Shown here in pieces: positions 37,569-46,905 of a DNA stretch of 64,000 nt (its first letter is position 1; each line of letters starts with the position of its first letter). A program made the position numbers and the translations under genes. A model generated the notes under the pieces. It was not told where the DNA came from and did no database searches. It was given only the letters and a program-made list of their open reading frames with translations. The stretch is from positions 1 through 64,000 of the forward strand of contig JBOFSQ010000016.1 of assembly GCA_051651625.1 (NCBI GenBank), given 5' to 3'. This DNA comes from JBOFSQ01 sp051651625. Lineage in GTDB: Bacteria > Planctomycetota > Planctomycetia > Pirellulales > Thermoguttaceae.

Positions 37569-39221
37569 ATGACTACGAAAAAATGGTACGGCCACAAATT
37601 AACTTGGTTACTCGCTGGCATCAGTTGTGTTGCTGCGTTGTGTCGCCACACTTCTGCGGACGAATCGGAAGTTGAACACAAAATTGTTCACGGACGAATT
37701 CTCGACGAGTCGGGAAAACCCGTCGCAGGAGCGATTGTCAGGCACAGTTCGTATGAAGAAGATGACGATTTCGCCACCTCCGATACCGAAGGTCGCTTTT
37801 CGCTGCCAAAGCTCCGCCCCGAACGTTGGACATTCTTGTGGGCGATTTCTGCCGAAGGCGATCTCTTGGGAACAGGGCATCTGCTCGAAATGCAAGAGGG
37901 AGATAGAGACGTTCCTGAAGTGGTTATCACGCTCAAGTCAAACGTCCGCACAATTACGGGGAAAGTGGTTGACGAAAATGGACAACCTATCGCCGGCGCG
38001 GTGGTCGGTGGTGCAGGACAGTGTGCAGAACCGATTCGGGTAAAAAGTGATGCTGAAGGAAAGTTCCGTTTTCCTTGGCCAAGTGAAGAAACATTGCAGC
38101 GAGTCTACGCATTCAAAAAAGGTGTCGGATTCGATTTTGCCGGAACCGATGAGCCAGACGAGGCGCAAGAAATTATCGTTCCCGAAAAAATCGACAACGG
38201 CCCTTTCACGTTGGTACTTCAGCAGCCGCAAACCGTGAAAATTCGTGTCGTTGACGAAGCTGGCGAACCGATTCAGGGGGCGCATGTTTCGCCGTGGTTG
38301 ATTGATAAAAACACTACCCAAAGCGGGAGAAATCACACCAATTTCAATACAGCGCAAGGACCGTGGGGCGTCACATCTTTCACCGACGAAAATGGCATTG
38401 CGACGTTCGATTGGATTCCAACCGCTAACACTTCACAAATAACTTTCACAGCGTATGGAAATTACCGGTCTGGAAATCGGATGAAAGATGGTGTCGTCTG
38501 TTATTTTGGAAGTAATCGTGTTCGTTACGAACCGAACGCCGCGAGCAATAATTGGTGGGAATATGAGGAGTGCAAAAACGGTAAATGCTTTCTCGTGAAA
38601 GAAGGCGAAACGGAAAAATGGATTTATGAAACGGACGAAGCGGGCGTCGTCAAACTCACACTTCCGAAACTGGCACGCATTCAAGGGACAGTGAAATACT
38701 CCGACGGCACCCCCGCTGCGCGTGTGATGATTTCCCGAAAAGACCATGATCGTTGTGGGCACGGAATCCGTTTTTCTGACGAGAACGGAAACTTTGATTT
38801 GCGTGAAAACCTCGGTACGAAACTGAATCTTGCAGTCGAGAGCCAAAAGGAATGCCTGCCCACTCTGTTCGCCTACGACGTGGGAGATGGAACAGAAGTT
38901 CAACAGTTGGATTTTGTCTTGCAAAAAGGGGTAAAACTTACTGGAACGATCCTCGACGCTGAAGGAAAACCGTTGCAAGGCGTGTACACAATTTGGATTA
39001 ACGAAAAGAATCCAGACCCGAATTTTCCTAAAGATTCTGTGACTAGGCAGACGGGGAATTTCGGACGCCCGCAAATACAATCGGTGTACGAGTACATTCT
39101 TCCGCCGGGCACGTTTGCGGTGATGGTTCAGTACCAAGACCAACGTAGTGAACTACACACAATCGAAGTGAAGGCCGAACAAACGGGTGAAATCAGACTT
39201 GACCTTCAACTGAAGAAGTGA
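37569..39221 (+). CDS. exported carboxypeptidase-regulatory-like (CnaB-type) domain protein
   Basis: 550 residues. ATG 37569 follows AAGGAG; the open frame to 37326 is a repeat. Signal peptide residues 1-31 (KWYGHKLTWLLAGISCVAAL). The mature protein is built from several beta-sandwich units of the carboxypeptidase-regulatory type: HGRILDESGKPVAGAIVRHS, TGKVVDENGQPIAGAVVGG, RVVDEAGEPIQGAHVSP, TVKYSDGTPAARVMIS and TGTILDAEGKPLQGVY. These domains carry adhesion or scaffold functions and have no enzymatic centre. The first 20 codons and the leader match those of the gene at 39658. Probably periplasmic or surface located. Confidence 0.82.
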   Translation: MTTKKWYGHKLTWLLAGISCVAALCRHTSADESEVEHKIVHGRILDESGKPVAGAIVRHSSYEEDDDFATSDTEGRFSLPKLRPERWTFLWAISAEGDLLGTGHLLEMQEGDRDVPEVVITLKSNVRTITGKVVDENGQPIAGAVVGGAGQCAEPIRVKSDAEGKFRFPWPSEETLQRVYAFKKGVGFDFAGTDEPDEAQEIIVPEKIDNGPFTLVLQQPQTVKIRVVDEAGEPIQGAHVSPWLIDKNTTQSGRNHTNFNTAQGPWGVTSFTDENGIATFDWIPTANTSQITFTAYGNYRSGNRMKDGVVCYFGSNRVRYEPNAASNNWWEYEECKNGKCFLVKEGETEKWIYETDEAGVVKLTLPKLARIQGTVKYSDGTPAARVMISRKDHDRCGHGIRFSDENGNFDLRENLGTKLNLAVESQKECLPTLFAYDVGDGTEVQQLDFVLQKGVKLTGTILDAEGKPLQGVYTIWINEKNPDPNFPKDSVTRQTGNFGRPQIQSVYEYILPPGTFAVMVQYQDQRSELHTIEVKAEQTGEIRLDLQLKK

Positions 39222-39222
39222 T

Positions 39223-39545
39223 GCAACAGTTCACGATTTTCACAACAGCATACATTGTGAGCGGCTTTTTTTTTCGCACAAAGGCGCAAAGAGCACAAAG
39301 GACACGAAGAGTTCGTCAAGTTTTTTCCTTTGCCCGTAGGGCACCCATATTCCTCGTGCTAGAATCATTGATGCCCTACGGGCAAATTCGGATTCTGTTG
39401 TGGTCGCTGTTCTACTGATATTATTCCCCTAGCGGGGAGTAAATGTTCACGCCGCTTTGTGTCCTTTGCGCTCTCCGTGCCTTTGTGCGCAAAAAACAAA
39501 ACTGCCAACAACGTTTGAAAACACTGAAAACGCTTCACGAAAGGT
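39223..39545. mobile_element. miniature inverted-repeat element, family A (copy A4)
   Basis: Left end CAACAGTTCACGATTTTC, right end GAAAACGCTTCACG. The core has CGCACAAAGGCGCAAAGAGC and CACAAAGGACACGAAGAG, with the complementary CTTTGTGTCCTTTGCGCTCT and CCGTGCCTTTGTGCGC. An additional inner hairpin reads TTTGCCCGTAGGGCA / TGCCCTACGGGCAAA. No gene is supported here. Confidence 0.75.
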
Positions 39546-39657
39546 CAACCGAGTGTTTTGTGTTTTTCGTGGCTTGTATCTTTTACCAAACAGCATAAAT
39601 TGACGTTTCCGAACAGGTCTACACCCGCCACCATCCACCAACATCAAGGAGCAAACA

Positions 39658-41307
39658 ATGACTACGAAAAAATGGTACTATCGCAAACGGATTTGGTTGC
39701 TCGTTGCAACCGTGCTGCTCGTTTACTTTTGTTTCATTCCGTCGCGGTTTCACGCGACGTATGAGACGACGGGTTTGCGAAATCCGATTCTCAAGGACGG
39801 GAATGTAGATTACTTCCGCGTCTACGAAGAGACTTACGCGGACAAGTTCGTCCCGCCCGAACAAAACGGAATGCGCGACATCATCGCCGCGTTCGGCCCC
39901 GTCGTGCTGGAGCAAACGCACATGGCCAACACGATTCCATGGGAAGAGATGCCGACAAACGAAAACTCAAAAAATTGGTTCGAGACGTACTGGATTCCAC
40001 TCTGCGAACACATGAGCATCGACCCGTACAAAAAACCGCGATTCTACGACAAACGCGGATACTACGGAAACAAATTGATCGAAGAGAAAGCCGCCGAGAA
40101 ATTTCCGCCGGACGAAAACAACTCGCGCGAAGGCGCGAACGAAAAACTGTGGAAGAAACTCGTCGCCGCACCGTGGAAGGCAGAAGACGAACCGGAAGTC
40201 GCCGCGTGGCTCGCCGACTATTCACCAGCACTCGATCTCTTCGGGGTTGCCGTTCGCAAACCGAATTACGTTTGCTGGCGCAAACCCGACGAAACGCTCG
40301 TTGGAATTCTGCTCCCCGACGTGCAGTCGCAACGTGACTTCGCCCGCAATGCACGCATCCGCGTCACCGAACGACTCGGACGCGGCGACATCTACGGCGC
40401 GTGGTACGACGTGATGAGCATGTTCCACCTCGCACGCCACTTCAAAAAAGATGTGATAATGGTCACCGATCTCGTCGGCATTGCGGTTCAGATCGAGGCG
40501 ATGGAAGCGGCGAAGCTGATTCTGCTCGATCCCGCAATCGACGACAACCACTTGCAACGATTCGCCGCCGACCTTGAAAGTCTGCCACCGAATACGCTCG
40601 TGGCAAACCTCGCAGAGTTTGAATGGTACCTCTCCCATTGCGTTCTCCAAGTTTTGAGCGAAGGCAAAGGGAGCGAGATGATGAATCCAATCTTCGGAAT
40701 GAGCAACTCTTCTGTGGGGTCTGCATCGCTCGGATACCTTCCTTTCGACTGGCTTCCGATAGACCGCAACATTGCGGGAAAGCGTCTGAATGAGTTGCAG
40801 CGAATGCTCGGTGGAGACCGTTGGCACAAGACGCCCGCACTCGCCGATTCTGAAACATTCGAGAAGAGATTCCGCAAACAGCTCGAATCGTTTCGACTCG
40901 GTTTGGGGTGGTATATCCTGCGGCTTCCGCTGATTCACACGCGGTCGAAAATGGCGGCGGAGATGATCTTCCGCGACCTCACGCCCGCCTACGCATCGGT
41001 TCAAACAGCGTTCAACCGTTCTACTGCGAGCGAAGAAATGCTGCGCACGGCGATTGCGATCTTGCGTTACAAGAGTACGCACAACGAGTATCCAGAAACG
41101 CTCGACGCACTTGTGCCGGAGTTTTTGGAATTCTACCCGTTCAATCCGTACACGGGGCGTGCGAACTTCGTCTACAAACGCGAACCGGGGGAACTCCAGT
41201 CGGGTACGCCAACGCCGTTCCGGCTCTACGCCGTTGCTGCGGATTGTGTTGACGATGGCGGCGGAAAAGCCGACGCCTTCAGAGGCCGTGAACGAGTGTT
41301 CTTTTGA
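39658..41307 (+). CDS. exported/membrane-anchored protein of unknown function
   Basis: 549 residues, start behind AAGGAG. It has one N-terminal hydrophobic helix (RIWLLVATVLLVYFCFI), a signal peptide or anchor. The body is unrecognised, mainly helical, rich in Trp/Asp/Glu, and contains RGDIYGAWYDVMSMFHLARH and a long helical middle. The C-terminal 90 residues hold ILRYKSTHNEYPETLDALVP and PFNPYTG. This module recurs at the end of the ABC permease at 14755-17385 and is common in planctomycete proteins related to pseudopilins. The 5' leader and first codons match the gene at 37569, suggesting duplication of a promoter-signal cassette. Function unknown. Confidence 0.75.
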   Translation: MTTKKWYYRKRIWLLVATVLLVYFCFIPSRFHATYETTGLRNPILKDGNVDYFRVYEETYADKFVPPEQNGMRDIIAAFGPVVLEQTHMANTIPWEEMPTNENSKNWFETYWIPLCEHMSIDPYKKPRFYDKRGYYGNKLIEEKAAEKFPPDENNSREGANEKLWKKLVAAPWKAEDEPEVAAWLADYSPALDLFGVAVRKPNYVCWRKPDETLVGILLPDVQSQRDFARNARIRVTERLGRGDIYGAWYDVMSMFHLARHFKKDVIMVTDLVGIAVQIEAMEAAKLILLDPAIDDNHLQRFAADLESLPPNTLVANLAEFEWYLSHCVLQVLSEGKGSEMMNPIFGMSNSSVGSASLGYLPFDWLPIDRNIAGKRLNELQRMLGGDRWHKTPALADSETFEKRFRKQLESFRLGLGWYILRLPLIHTRSKMAAEMIFRDLTPAYASVQTAFNRSTASEEMLRTAIAILRYKSTHNEYPETLDALVPEFLEFYPFNPYTGRANFVYKREPGELQSGTPTPFRLYAVAADCVDDGGGKADAFRGRERVFF

Positions 41308-41349
41308 AGGGAACGGTTTGTGATTCCGACCACTGGTCACTCCCCACTG

Positions 41350-41472
41350 ATTCGGGCACTCGCTTACGCTTCGTGTTCCGATTGGGCACTCGCTTACGCT
41401 TCGTGTTCCGATTGGGCACTCGCTTACGCTTCGCGTTCTGATTGGGCACTCGCTTACGCTTCGCGTTCTGAT
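41350..41472. repeat. GCGAAGCGTAAGCGAGTG repeats, four tandem copies
   Basis: Four direct copies, 30-base period, in the reverse sense: GGGCACTCGCTTACGCTTCG followed by TGTTCCGATT or CGTTCTGATT. Copies 1-2 and 3-4 are nearly identical in pairs. There are no unique spacers, so this is not CRISPR. The flanking parts of 41308-41658 show no gene. Confidence 0.9.
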
Positions 41473-41658
41473 TCACCGCCATGAATATCGCTTTAGGCAA
41501 ACAACACAAACTTCACCGCTTCACGCGATTGTGGCGGAGCAGAATTGTTTCTTGAACTCGTTACAACTCTCTGACGATAGCCGCAGCCGCGATGGGGTGC
41601 TGTTAACCATCGCCAATGGTTTGAAGCAGCAAACTTTTGAAAAGCGGAGAGTAACATC

Positions 41659-42948
41659 ATGTCGAGAAAATTGTGTTGGATGAGTTTGGTTGGGTGTGTG
41701 GTCGCGTTCGTGACCGTCACCGGTTCGCAGTCGCAGGCGACTGCAAGTGAGTGCAAACCGTGTGAAGAGGTAATCTGTGCACCGTGCGATCCGTGTACGC
41801 CGGTTTGCGGGAAGGGACGACGCTCACTCTTGTCGTCGCTCAGTTTCTACGGCTGGATCGAAGCTGGCATACAAGTCAACAATCACGGCACGTCCAACAG
41901 TTACGCTAATGCTGGCAAAGCTCCGCTCAGCCAAATGGACGCATTTTCGGGGAACTCATACCTCCTCATGACACAGCAGCCGACCGACTTCCACGTCAAT
42001 CAAACGTGGTTTGGTGTCGCCAAGAGAATCGACATCTCACGCGAGTTCGACTGGGGATTCCAGTGCGATACGTTCTACGGAACCGATGCGAAGTACGGAC
42101 AAGCGTTCAGCGACCGCACGTTCGATTACGGCTGGGGAACGGGTGACTATTATCTATCGATCCCGCAAATCTACGCCGAAATCGGCGGGAACGGCGGAAA
42201 GATTCGCGTCGGGAAGTTCGCACCAACGATGGTCCAAGAGGCCCTTCCTGCGCCGTACACGTTCTTCTATTCTCACTCGTATGACTGCTTTGCAACGCCA
42301 CTCACATACAGCGGTGTCGTCGGTGAATACAACTTCGGCAAGAAGCTCACCGTCAGTAGCGGCTGGACGGCCGGTATGCACAACTCGTTCGTCAACCGCT
42401 TCGGCGACAACGCCTTCGTCGGCAGCGTCACGTTGCGGCCAATGCCAACGATGTCGCTCGCGTATAATCTTTACTACGGTTACAACAAACAAGGCGACCC
42501 AGCTTACAACCGCTTCTACAACTCGGCTCACAACACTGTTCACACATGCGTTTTCACTTGGGCGTTCCGTCCACAGTGGTTTTATATGATCGAAGGTGTC
42601 TTTGAAGACAACGCCTATGTCGCCACGGCTGGCAACTACACGACGCGATCCGCTGGGTGCAATCAACACCTCATCTACACGATCAACAAGAAGTGGTCGG
42701 TTGGTGTTCGTGGCGAGTACCATCGCGCCGAAGGGACGATGTTTGACATGCAACACTTGACAGGCGGCCAAGGGACAGACCTCTACCAGTTCACGCTTGC
42801 TGCGAACTGGACGCCAGTTTCATACTTCACACTACGCCCCGAACTGCGATGCGACTGGGCGAACTACGACAACGGTTTCAAACCGTTCAACAACAGAACG
42901 GAGTCGTCGCAGGTATCGTTCGGATGCGCGGGGATTGTGAAGTTTTAG
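41659..42948 (+). CDS. outer membrane porin, BBP2-like
   Basis: 429 residues, start behind AGCGGAGAG. Signal peptide residues 1-29 (MSLVGCVVAFVTVTGSQSQA). A Cys-rich linker (CKPCEEVICAPCDPCTPVCG, residues about 32-51) has seven cysteines. A beta-barrel region of the BBP2/DUF1597 type, common in planctomycetes, follows: FYGWIEAGIQVNNHG, WFGVAKRID, IYAEIGGNGGKIRVGKFAPT, FFYSHSYDCFATPLTYSGV and the last strand VSFGCAGIVKF ending in Phe. It should form a diffusion channel in the outer membrane. A related larger porin gene converges from 44842, and CCTATAGG hairpin copy 4 lies between. Confidence 0.85.
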   Translation: MSRKLCWMSLVGCVVAFVTVTGSQSQATASECKPCEEVICAPCDPCTPVCGKGRRSLLSSLSFYGWIEAGIQVNNHGTSNSYANAGKAPLSQMDAFSGNSYLLMTQQPTDFHVNQTWFGVAKRIDISREFDWGFQCDTFYGTDAKYGQAFSDRTFDYGWGTGDYYLSIPQIYAEIGGNGGKIRVGKFAPTMVQEALPAPYTFFYSHSYDCFATPLTYSGVVGEYNFGKKLTVSSGWTAGMHNSFVNRFGDNAFVGSVTLRPMPTMSLAYNLYYGYNKQGDPAYNRFYNSAHNTVHTCVFTWAFRPQWFYMIEGVFEDNAYVATAGNYTTRSAGCNQHLIYTINKKWSVGVRGEYHRAEGTMFDMQHLTGGQGTDLYQFTLAANWTPVSYFTLRPELRCDWANYDNGFKPFNNRTESSQVSFGCAGIVKF

Positions 42949-42974
42949 AGCGAGAGAAGTTTGCCCACGCACAA

Positions 42975-43011
42975 ATAAGACCTATAGGCCCTATGCGACC
43001 TATAGGTCTTG
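42975..43011. repeat. CCTATAGG palindrome, copy 4
   Basis: AAGACCTATAGG, ten-base loop, CCTATAGGTCTT: 12-bp perfect stem, between the convergent porin genes. Confidence 0.75.
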
Positions 43012-43028
43012 TTGCGTTTCGACTCAAG

Positions 43029-43120
43029 ACGGTTTGAATTTCCCGTACCAAAACGGTAGCGGCCCATCGAGGCCGCGGTATTGTGGAGGGCGAAGCCTAC
43101 AAATCTACCCGTAACGGGTA
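43029..43120. repeat. dispersed repeat of about 100 bp, copy 2
   Basis: GGTTTGAATTTCCCGTACCA, AGCGGCCCATCGAGGCCGCG and GGAGGGCGAAGCCTACAAAT, ending ACCCGTAACGGGT. Partner of 28577-28676. It ends at the stop codon of the porin gene on the minus strand. Confidence 0.8.
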
Positions 43121-44842
43121 TCAAAACCGCAAAATCATATCGAGCGAAGTCGTGAAGAGGTGGTCTTTGCCGGAGAATGGGCCTGCGGTGCCTTCGGTTG
43201 GAGATTGGCGGCGGACGTTGCTCCAATCGTAACGTACTTCCGGGCGAATCGTGACGATGCGGTGCGGTTGCCAGCGCAAGCCATAAGTTAACGCGAAGTA
43301 GTCGTTGCCGCTGATTGTTTCGTCTGTGTCGATTGGAGTCATTCCGTTGACGTGGGCGTAACCGCCATCGCGGAACCACTCAGCGCGGAAGTTCGATGAC
43401 AGTCGTTGCGAAATCTGCATCTCAAGCACGCCCGCAACCGACGCCCAGTTTGAGTCGCGGCGATCACCGTCGGTGTTGAAGAGACTCCCGTCTTTTTCCC
43501 AGCCGAGTGTGTGTTCGAGTCCGAAGCGGACGTTTTGCGAAAGCTGCTGCTGTAGCGTGAGGACGTAGTGAGTTCGCGGGTTTTTGTTTGAATACTCTGT
43601 TCGCCCAGACATAAGCATCCACGACAGCCGCGTCCCGGTTTCGGGCCGTTTCCACGCCGCACCAACGAGAAACGAGAGATCGCCGGTGACGTTGTCCCAA
43701 GTGTCCCAGCCGCGCGTGATCCCCGCCGTGACCGAGAGGCGACGACCAAGTTTTTGCGTCACCGTTCCGCCGCTCACCGTTACCGGACTGCCATACATGA
43801 AACTGTATGAGTGTGAATAGAACGTGTTTTCGGGAGCCATCGCCGATTCCAAACCGAAGTCGCTGTAGAAGTGACCAGCCTTGATCGTTGTCCCGTGACC
43901 GACTGGCAAATAGGCTTCGCCGTAAAATTGTGGCAGCGACAAACCGTAACGATAACGATTCCCAAACTCACCGCGCTGTCCACTACCGATATTCCAGCGT
44001 CCGTCAGCGGTGTGCGGATCGAGCGTTGGCACACGAACCGACCCGAACGGTGGAGCATCAAGCGTCGAATAGGTTTGCGTTTCCAAACCGGTTGCGGATG
44101 TCCAGAAATAATCGGAGCCGTACAACACATCGACGCGAAAACCTGCGCTGAGCCGGTCGCCTTTTCTCACTTCGCGTCCGAACGTGAGATAGAGCTGATT
44201 GAGTGCGTACTCGTTTGCCATGTCGGTGAAACGGAGCGGCGAGTTATCGGTTCCCACGTTTTGTCCGTTGAGTGAGACGCCGTGGTCGAGCCAGCCGTCG
44301 AAGAAGAATCCGAATTGCCGTTTGTTTTCGCAGGTTAGCAGTCCGCACTCGTCGCAAAAATATCGGTTGAGCATGTGCGTACCAGTGTGAGAAACAGTGT
44401 GCGAGACGGGGCGACGATACGCTGTCTTTCGCGTATCGGGATTTGCTGTGAGCTGCTGGTTCCACGGTACGACTTGCGGCGGCGCGATCACAACTTCTGG
44501 CGCGGACTTCGGTTTCTGCTTCTGTGCGTTTGCCGGACGTGGCGACAACTGCGGCGGCGCAGTCGTATCAATGACGGTCGTGTCGAGCGAGACCGCTGGA
44601 GGCGCGACTGATTCGCCATCGTCTTTGTTCGTCAAGAGCGCAGCGACGTTGATCGGCACCGAACGCGGCTCCTCAACCGACTTCGCTTGCGGCACTGGTA
44701 AGACCGGCACCGGCGCAACGAACGGGTGCGGAACGTCCGCGACCTGCTCAACACTCACCGGAGCCGCACTCGCAAACGACGCCGCAAACGACGAAGCCGC
44801 CGCCAGCAACACCAACCGAAACCGATCTCGAAAAGTTTTCAT
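43121..44842 (-). CDS. outer membrane porin, BBP2-like, with Pro-rich linker
   Basis: 573 residues from MKTFRDRFRLVLLAAASSFA; an upstream ATG at 44884 would add a poor leader. The signal peptide (1-26) is followed by a Pro/Val-rich linker of about 110 residues (PVSVEQVADVPHPFVAPVPV) and a Cys motif YFCDECGLLTCENK. The barrel region has FFFDGWLDHGVSLNGQNVGT, YGEAYLPVGHGTTIKAGHFY, ENTFYSHSYSFMYGSPVTVS and last strand TTSLDMILRF. It shares the FYSHSY motif with the porin at 41659, so they are divergent relatives. The linker may reach peptidoglycan; that is a guess. Confidence 0.82.
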   Translation of the reverse strand: MKTFRDRFRLVLLAAASSFAASFASAAPVSVEQVADVPHPFVAPVPVLPVPQAKSVEEPRSVPINVAALLTNKDDGESVAPPAVSLDTTVIDTTAPPQLSPRPANAQKQKPKSAPEVVIAPPQVVPWNQQLTANPDTRKTAYRRPVSHTVSHTGTHMLNRYFCDECGLLTCENKRQFGFFFDGWLDHGVSLNGQNVGTDNSPLRFTDMANEYALNQLYLTFGREVRKGDRLSAGFRVDVLYGSDYFWTSATGLETQTYSTLDAPPFGSVRVPTLDPHTADGRWNIGSGQRGEFGNRYRYGLSLPQFYGEAYLPVGHGTTIKAGHFYSDFGLESAMAPENTFYSHSYSFMYGSPVTVSGGTVTQKLGRRLSVTAGITRGWDTWDNVTGDLSFLVGAAWKRPETGTRLSWMLMSGRTEYSNKNPRTHYVLTLQQQLSQNVRFGLEHTLGWEKDGSLFNTDGDRRDSNWASVAGVLEMQISQRLSSNFRAEWFRDGGYAHVNGMTPIDTDETISGNDYFALTYGLRWQPHRIVTIRPEVRYDWSNVRRQSPTEGTAGPFSGKDHLFTTSLDMILRF

Positions 44843-44958
44843 GACTGAATCCATTCTTCGGTACAAAACTAACAATCGAAACAACCGTTATAGGCCATCG
44901 TCTCGTTACAAGAAGCAAAAACAATAAAATGATTGCAACTGGTATAGTTTTCCCATGC

Positions 44959-45004
44959 TTCCTATAGGACATATAGGCCCTATAGGACCTATATGTCCTA
45001 TGGA
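44959..45004. repeat. CCTATAGG palindrome, copy 5
   Basis: CCTATAGGACATATAGG on the left, CCTATATGTCCTATGG on the right. A near-perfect stem between two minus-strand genes. Confidence 0.75.
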
Positions 45005-45021
45005 ATACGCCACACCGCGCT

Positions 45022-45045
45022 GCCACTCGCTTACGCTTCGTGTTC
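45022..45045. repeat. GCGAAGCGTAAGCGAGTG repeat, single copy
   Basis: CCACTCGCTTACGCTTCGTG, directly abutting the 3' end of the outer membrane protein gene at 45046. Confidence 0.75.
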
Positions 45046-45951
45046 TCAAAAGTTCCAGTTCATAGAAGCGATGATTCCGTGGTGTGAAAAGTTGCCGCCC
45101 ATCTGAACGGAGTAGCGTATTGCGAGGTCGAGCGAACGTCCCATTCTTGACGCGACGCCGACGCCGAGTGCGAGTCGGTCGTTTGGGGTATTTGCGTTGC
45201 GGTAGATGTGTGCGGGGATGATGGTGTCGCGGTCTGATATGGTGACGATGCTATTGTGTGCGAGGTCGTGAAGCCAGTACGCCTCAACACACGGCAAAAC
45301 GGTCGTGAGCGGCGTTGCGTACCGGAGCGAATAACGTCCGCCGATAATGAGCGTCGTCGCGTCGCCTTTGCGTCTGGCGGTGTCTGGCGTGACGACTCCA
45401 CCGGTTGGCGAATCTGTCACAAAAACTTGGCGGAATGCGAGGATCGGTTCGACGGTCGAGAAACCAAAATCGTTCGGGATTCCGATTCCGATACCGAGGT
45501 TTCCTTGGTCGCTCGTATTGTTCGCGGTTACGTCGAACGCACGCACTCGCTCCTTCTGGCCGACGTAACCGCCGTCGAGGCGAAAGACGAGTCGTCGCCA
45601 GCGGAGTTCGGTTTGCGTTGTAACAAGTAGCGACGAAAAGTTGGTTTGTGCGGCACCGGCGTCGTTCCCGTCGGCTGCGCCGCCGTAGTAACCGACTCCC
45701 AAACCGACAACCCAGCACGGACTAACCTTGCGATCAACGCCAACGCGAAAGCCAACTCCGCTGACGTTGATTCCGCTTGCGTTTCCGTCTTTCCCTATAT
45801 TTGTGAAACCGCCGTCAAACTGCGTATCGAGTCGCGTGACAGCATCGCCCATCGGCAACCGCAAGTCGCTCGCGCTGGCGCGCGGATCGTTCGTCGCGAT
45901 CACGACAATCGCAATGCACAAAACCGAAATTGCGATTTGACGTGATGTCAT
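45046..45951 (-). CDS. outer membrane beta-barrel protein
   Basis: 301 residues. Signal peptide residues 1-27 (ISVLCIAIVVIATNDPRASA). The mature part alternates hydrophobic and polar residues in strands typical of an 8-12 stranded barrel: GVGFRVGVDRKVSPCWVVGL, VFRLDGGYVGQKERVRAF, VEPILAFRQVFV and RLALGVGVASRMGRSLDLAI. The last strand GIIASMNWNF ends in Phe, the usual BAM signal. It resembles autotransporter-type or OmpA-like small barrels, but there is no passenger. Its ATG overlaps the stop codon of the preceding gene by 4 bases (ATGA), so the two are translationally coupled. Confidence 0.78.
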   Translation of the reverse strand: MTSRQIAISVLCIAIVVIATNDPRASASDLRLPMGDAVTRLDTQFDGGFTNIGKDGNASGINVSGVGFRVGVDRKVSPCWVVGLGVGYYGGAADGNDAGAAQTNFSSLLVTTQTELRWRRLVFRLDGGYVGQKERVRAFDVTANNTSDQGNLGIGIGIPNDFGFSTVEPILAFRQVFVTDSPTGGVVTPDTARRKGDATTLIIGGRYSLRYATPLTTVLPCVEAYWLHDLAHNSIVTISDRDTIIPAHIYRNANTPNDRLALGVGVASRMGRSLDLAIRYSVQMGGNFSHHGIIASMNWNF

Positions 45952-46772
45952 TCCCAGTGCGAAGGAGTTGTGAGTGGCGACGTTGGTACGGGTAGCGGCG
46001 GTGCCAAAGTCGGTAACGCTGGTGGCGGTTGTACGGTCGTTGTCGGCGTGTATTGCGATGCGATTTGCGGAGTGGGTTCGGCGACGACTGGTGACGCGAT
46101 TGGTGGTGCGACGGCACCGGTTTCGTGGCGTCCCGAACGTGTTGCGACAGCGGATTCGGTGTCGGTGCTGGTGTTCGTCGAGTCGAACCGACGACGCGAC
46201 AGAAGTGGCAGCGTCGAGTTTGTCTTGGGAGAGTATGCGACCATTTGCGTTGTCTCACCGGCATCGAAACCGATGCGGATGCAGGTGCCGTCGTTCATAC
46301 TCTTTGTTACGGAGCTTCCCCCCGCACGGCTCCGCACGAGAATCTCGCCGCCGTCGGTGTCGCTGGCTCCGACTTCGGTGTGGAATCGCCACTGGTCGGC
46401 GGGGACTTTGAACAGATCGTCGGGCGTGGTGAGTTGCCGGTTGGCGACGATGATCGAACTTGCGATCTGCGAACCGAGAAACTGCGTCGCCACGACACGA
46501 TTTTTCACGAATAGCGAACCGTCTTTGACGAGCATCGCGTCGCCGTCGTTGCCGGGTGCGCGGACGGTGAGACGGTCGGTGACGATGAGCGAACCGACTT
46601 CGAGTTTATCGATAGGTGCGTTCGGATTTGGTGTGCAAAACCAGCAAACGATCCACGCAACCAGACCGCCCATCAAGGCGGAAAAGAGCGACGGCATCGT
46701 CTGTTGACGCCACGACGGCGGTACAGAAGTTGACGCAATAGCGGCGAGTGTGCGACGGGCTTCGTCGTTCAT
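45948..46772 (-). CDS. single-TM protein with Pro-rich C-terminus, unknown function
   Basis: 274 residues from MNDEARRTL, with GAGGA at suitable spacing. One membrane helix (residues about 29-46, LFSALMGGLVAWIVCWFC) places about 28 residues inside and the rest outside. The outside part starts with a regular beta pattern: VGSLIVTDRLTVRAPGND, LVKDGSLFVKNRVVAT, SIIVANRQLTT. This resembles short beta-helix or bactofilin-like turns. A Pro/Thr-rich tail follows (VQPPPALPTLAPPLPVP). Coupled to the outer membrane barrel gene downstream by a 4-base overlap, it may link the inner membrane to that barrel. No family recognised. Confidence 0.7.
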   Translation of the reverse strand: MNDEARRTLAAIASTSVPPSWRQQTMPSLFSALMGGLVAWIVCWFCTPNPNAPIDKLEVGSLIVTDRLTVRAPGNDGDAMLVKDGSLFVKNRVVATQFLGSQIASSIIVANRQLTTPDDLFKVPADQWRFHTEVGASDTDGGEILVRSRAGGSSVTKSMNDGTCIRIGFDAGETTQMVAYSPKTNSTLPLLSRRRFDSTNTSTDTESAVATRSGRHETGAVAPPIASPVVAEPTPQIASQYTPTTTVQPPPALPTLAPPLPVPTSPLTTPSHWE

Positions 46773-46905
46773 TCGGCAAGTCCTCACAAGTGAAAATGGA
46801 GTTTCATTGTGAATCGTACCGACTTTCGCGCAGCAAGGCTAGGGCAAATTCTTACGCGGGATGAAGAGGCGAAATAGGCAAAGTCGGAAGCGTAGAGGAC
46901 ATAAC

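Noticed and set aside
41350..41472. Possible CRISPR array (30-base repeats)
   Set aside because: The copies are directly adjacent with no unique spacers and belong to a dispersed family found elsewhere; no cas genes.
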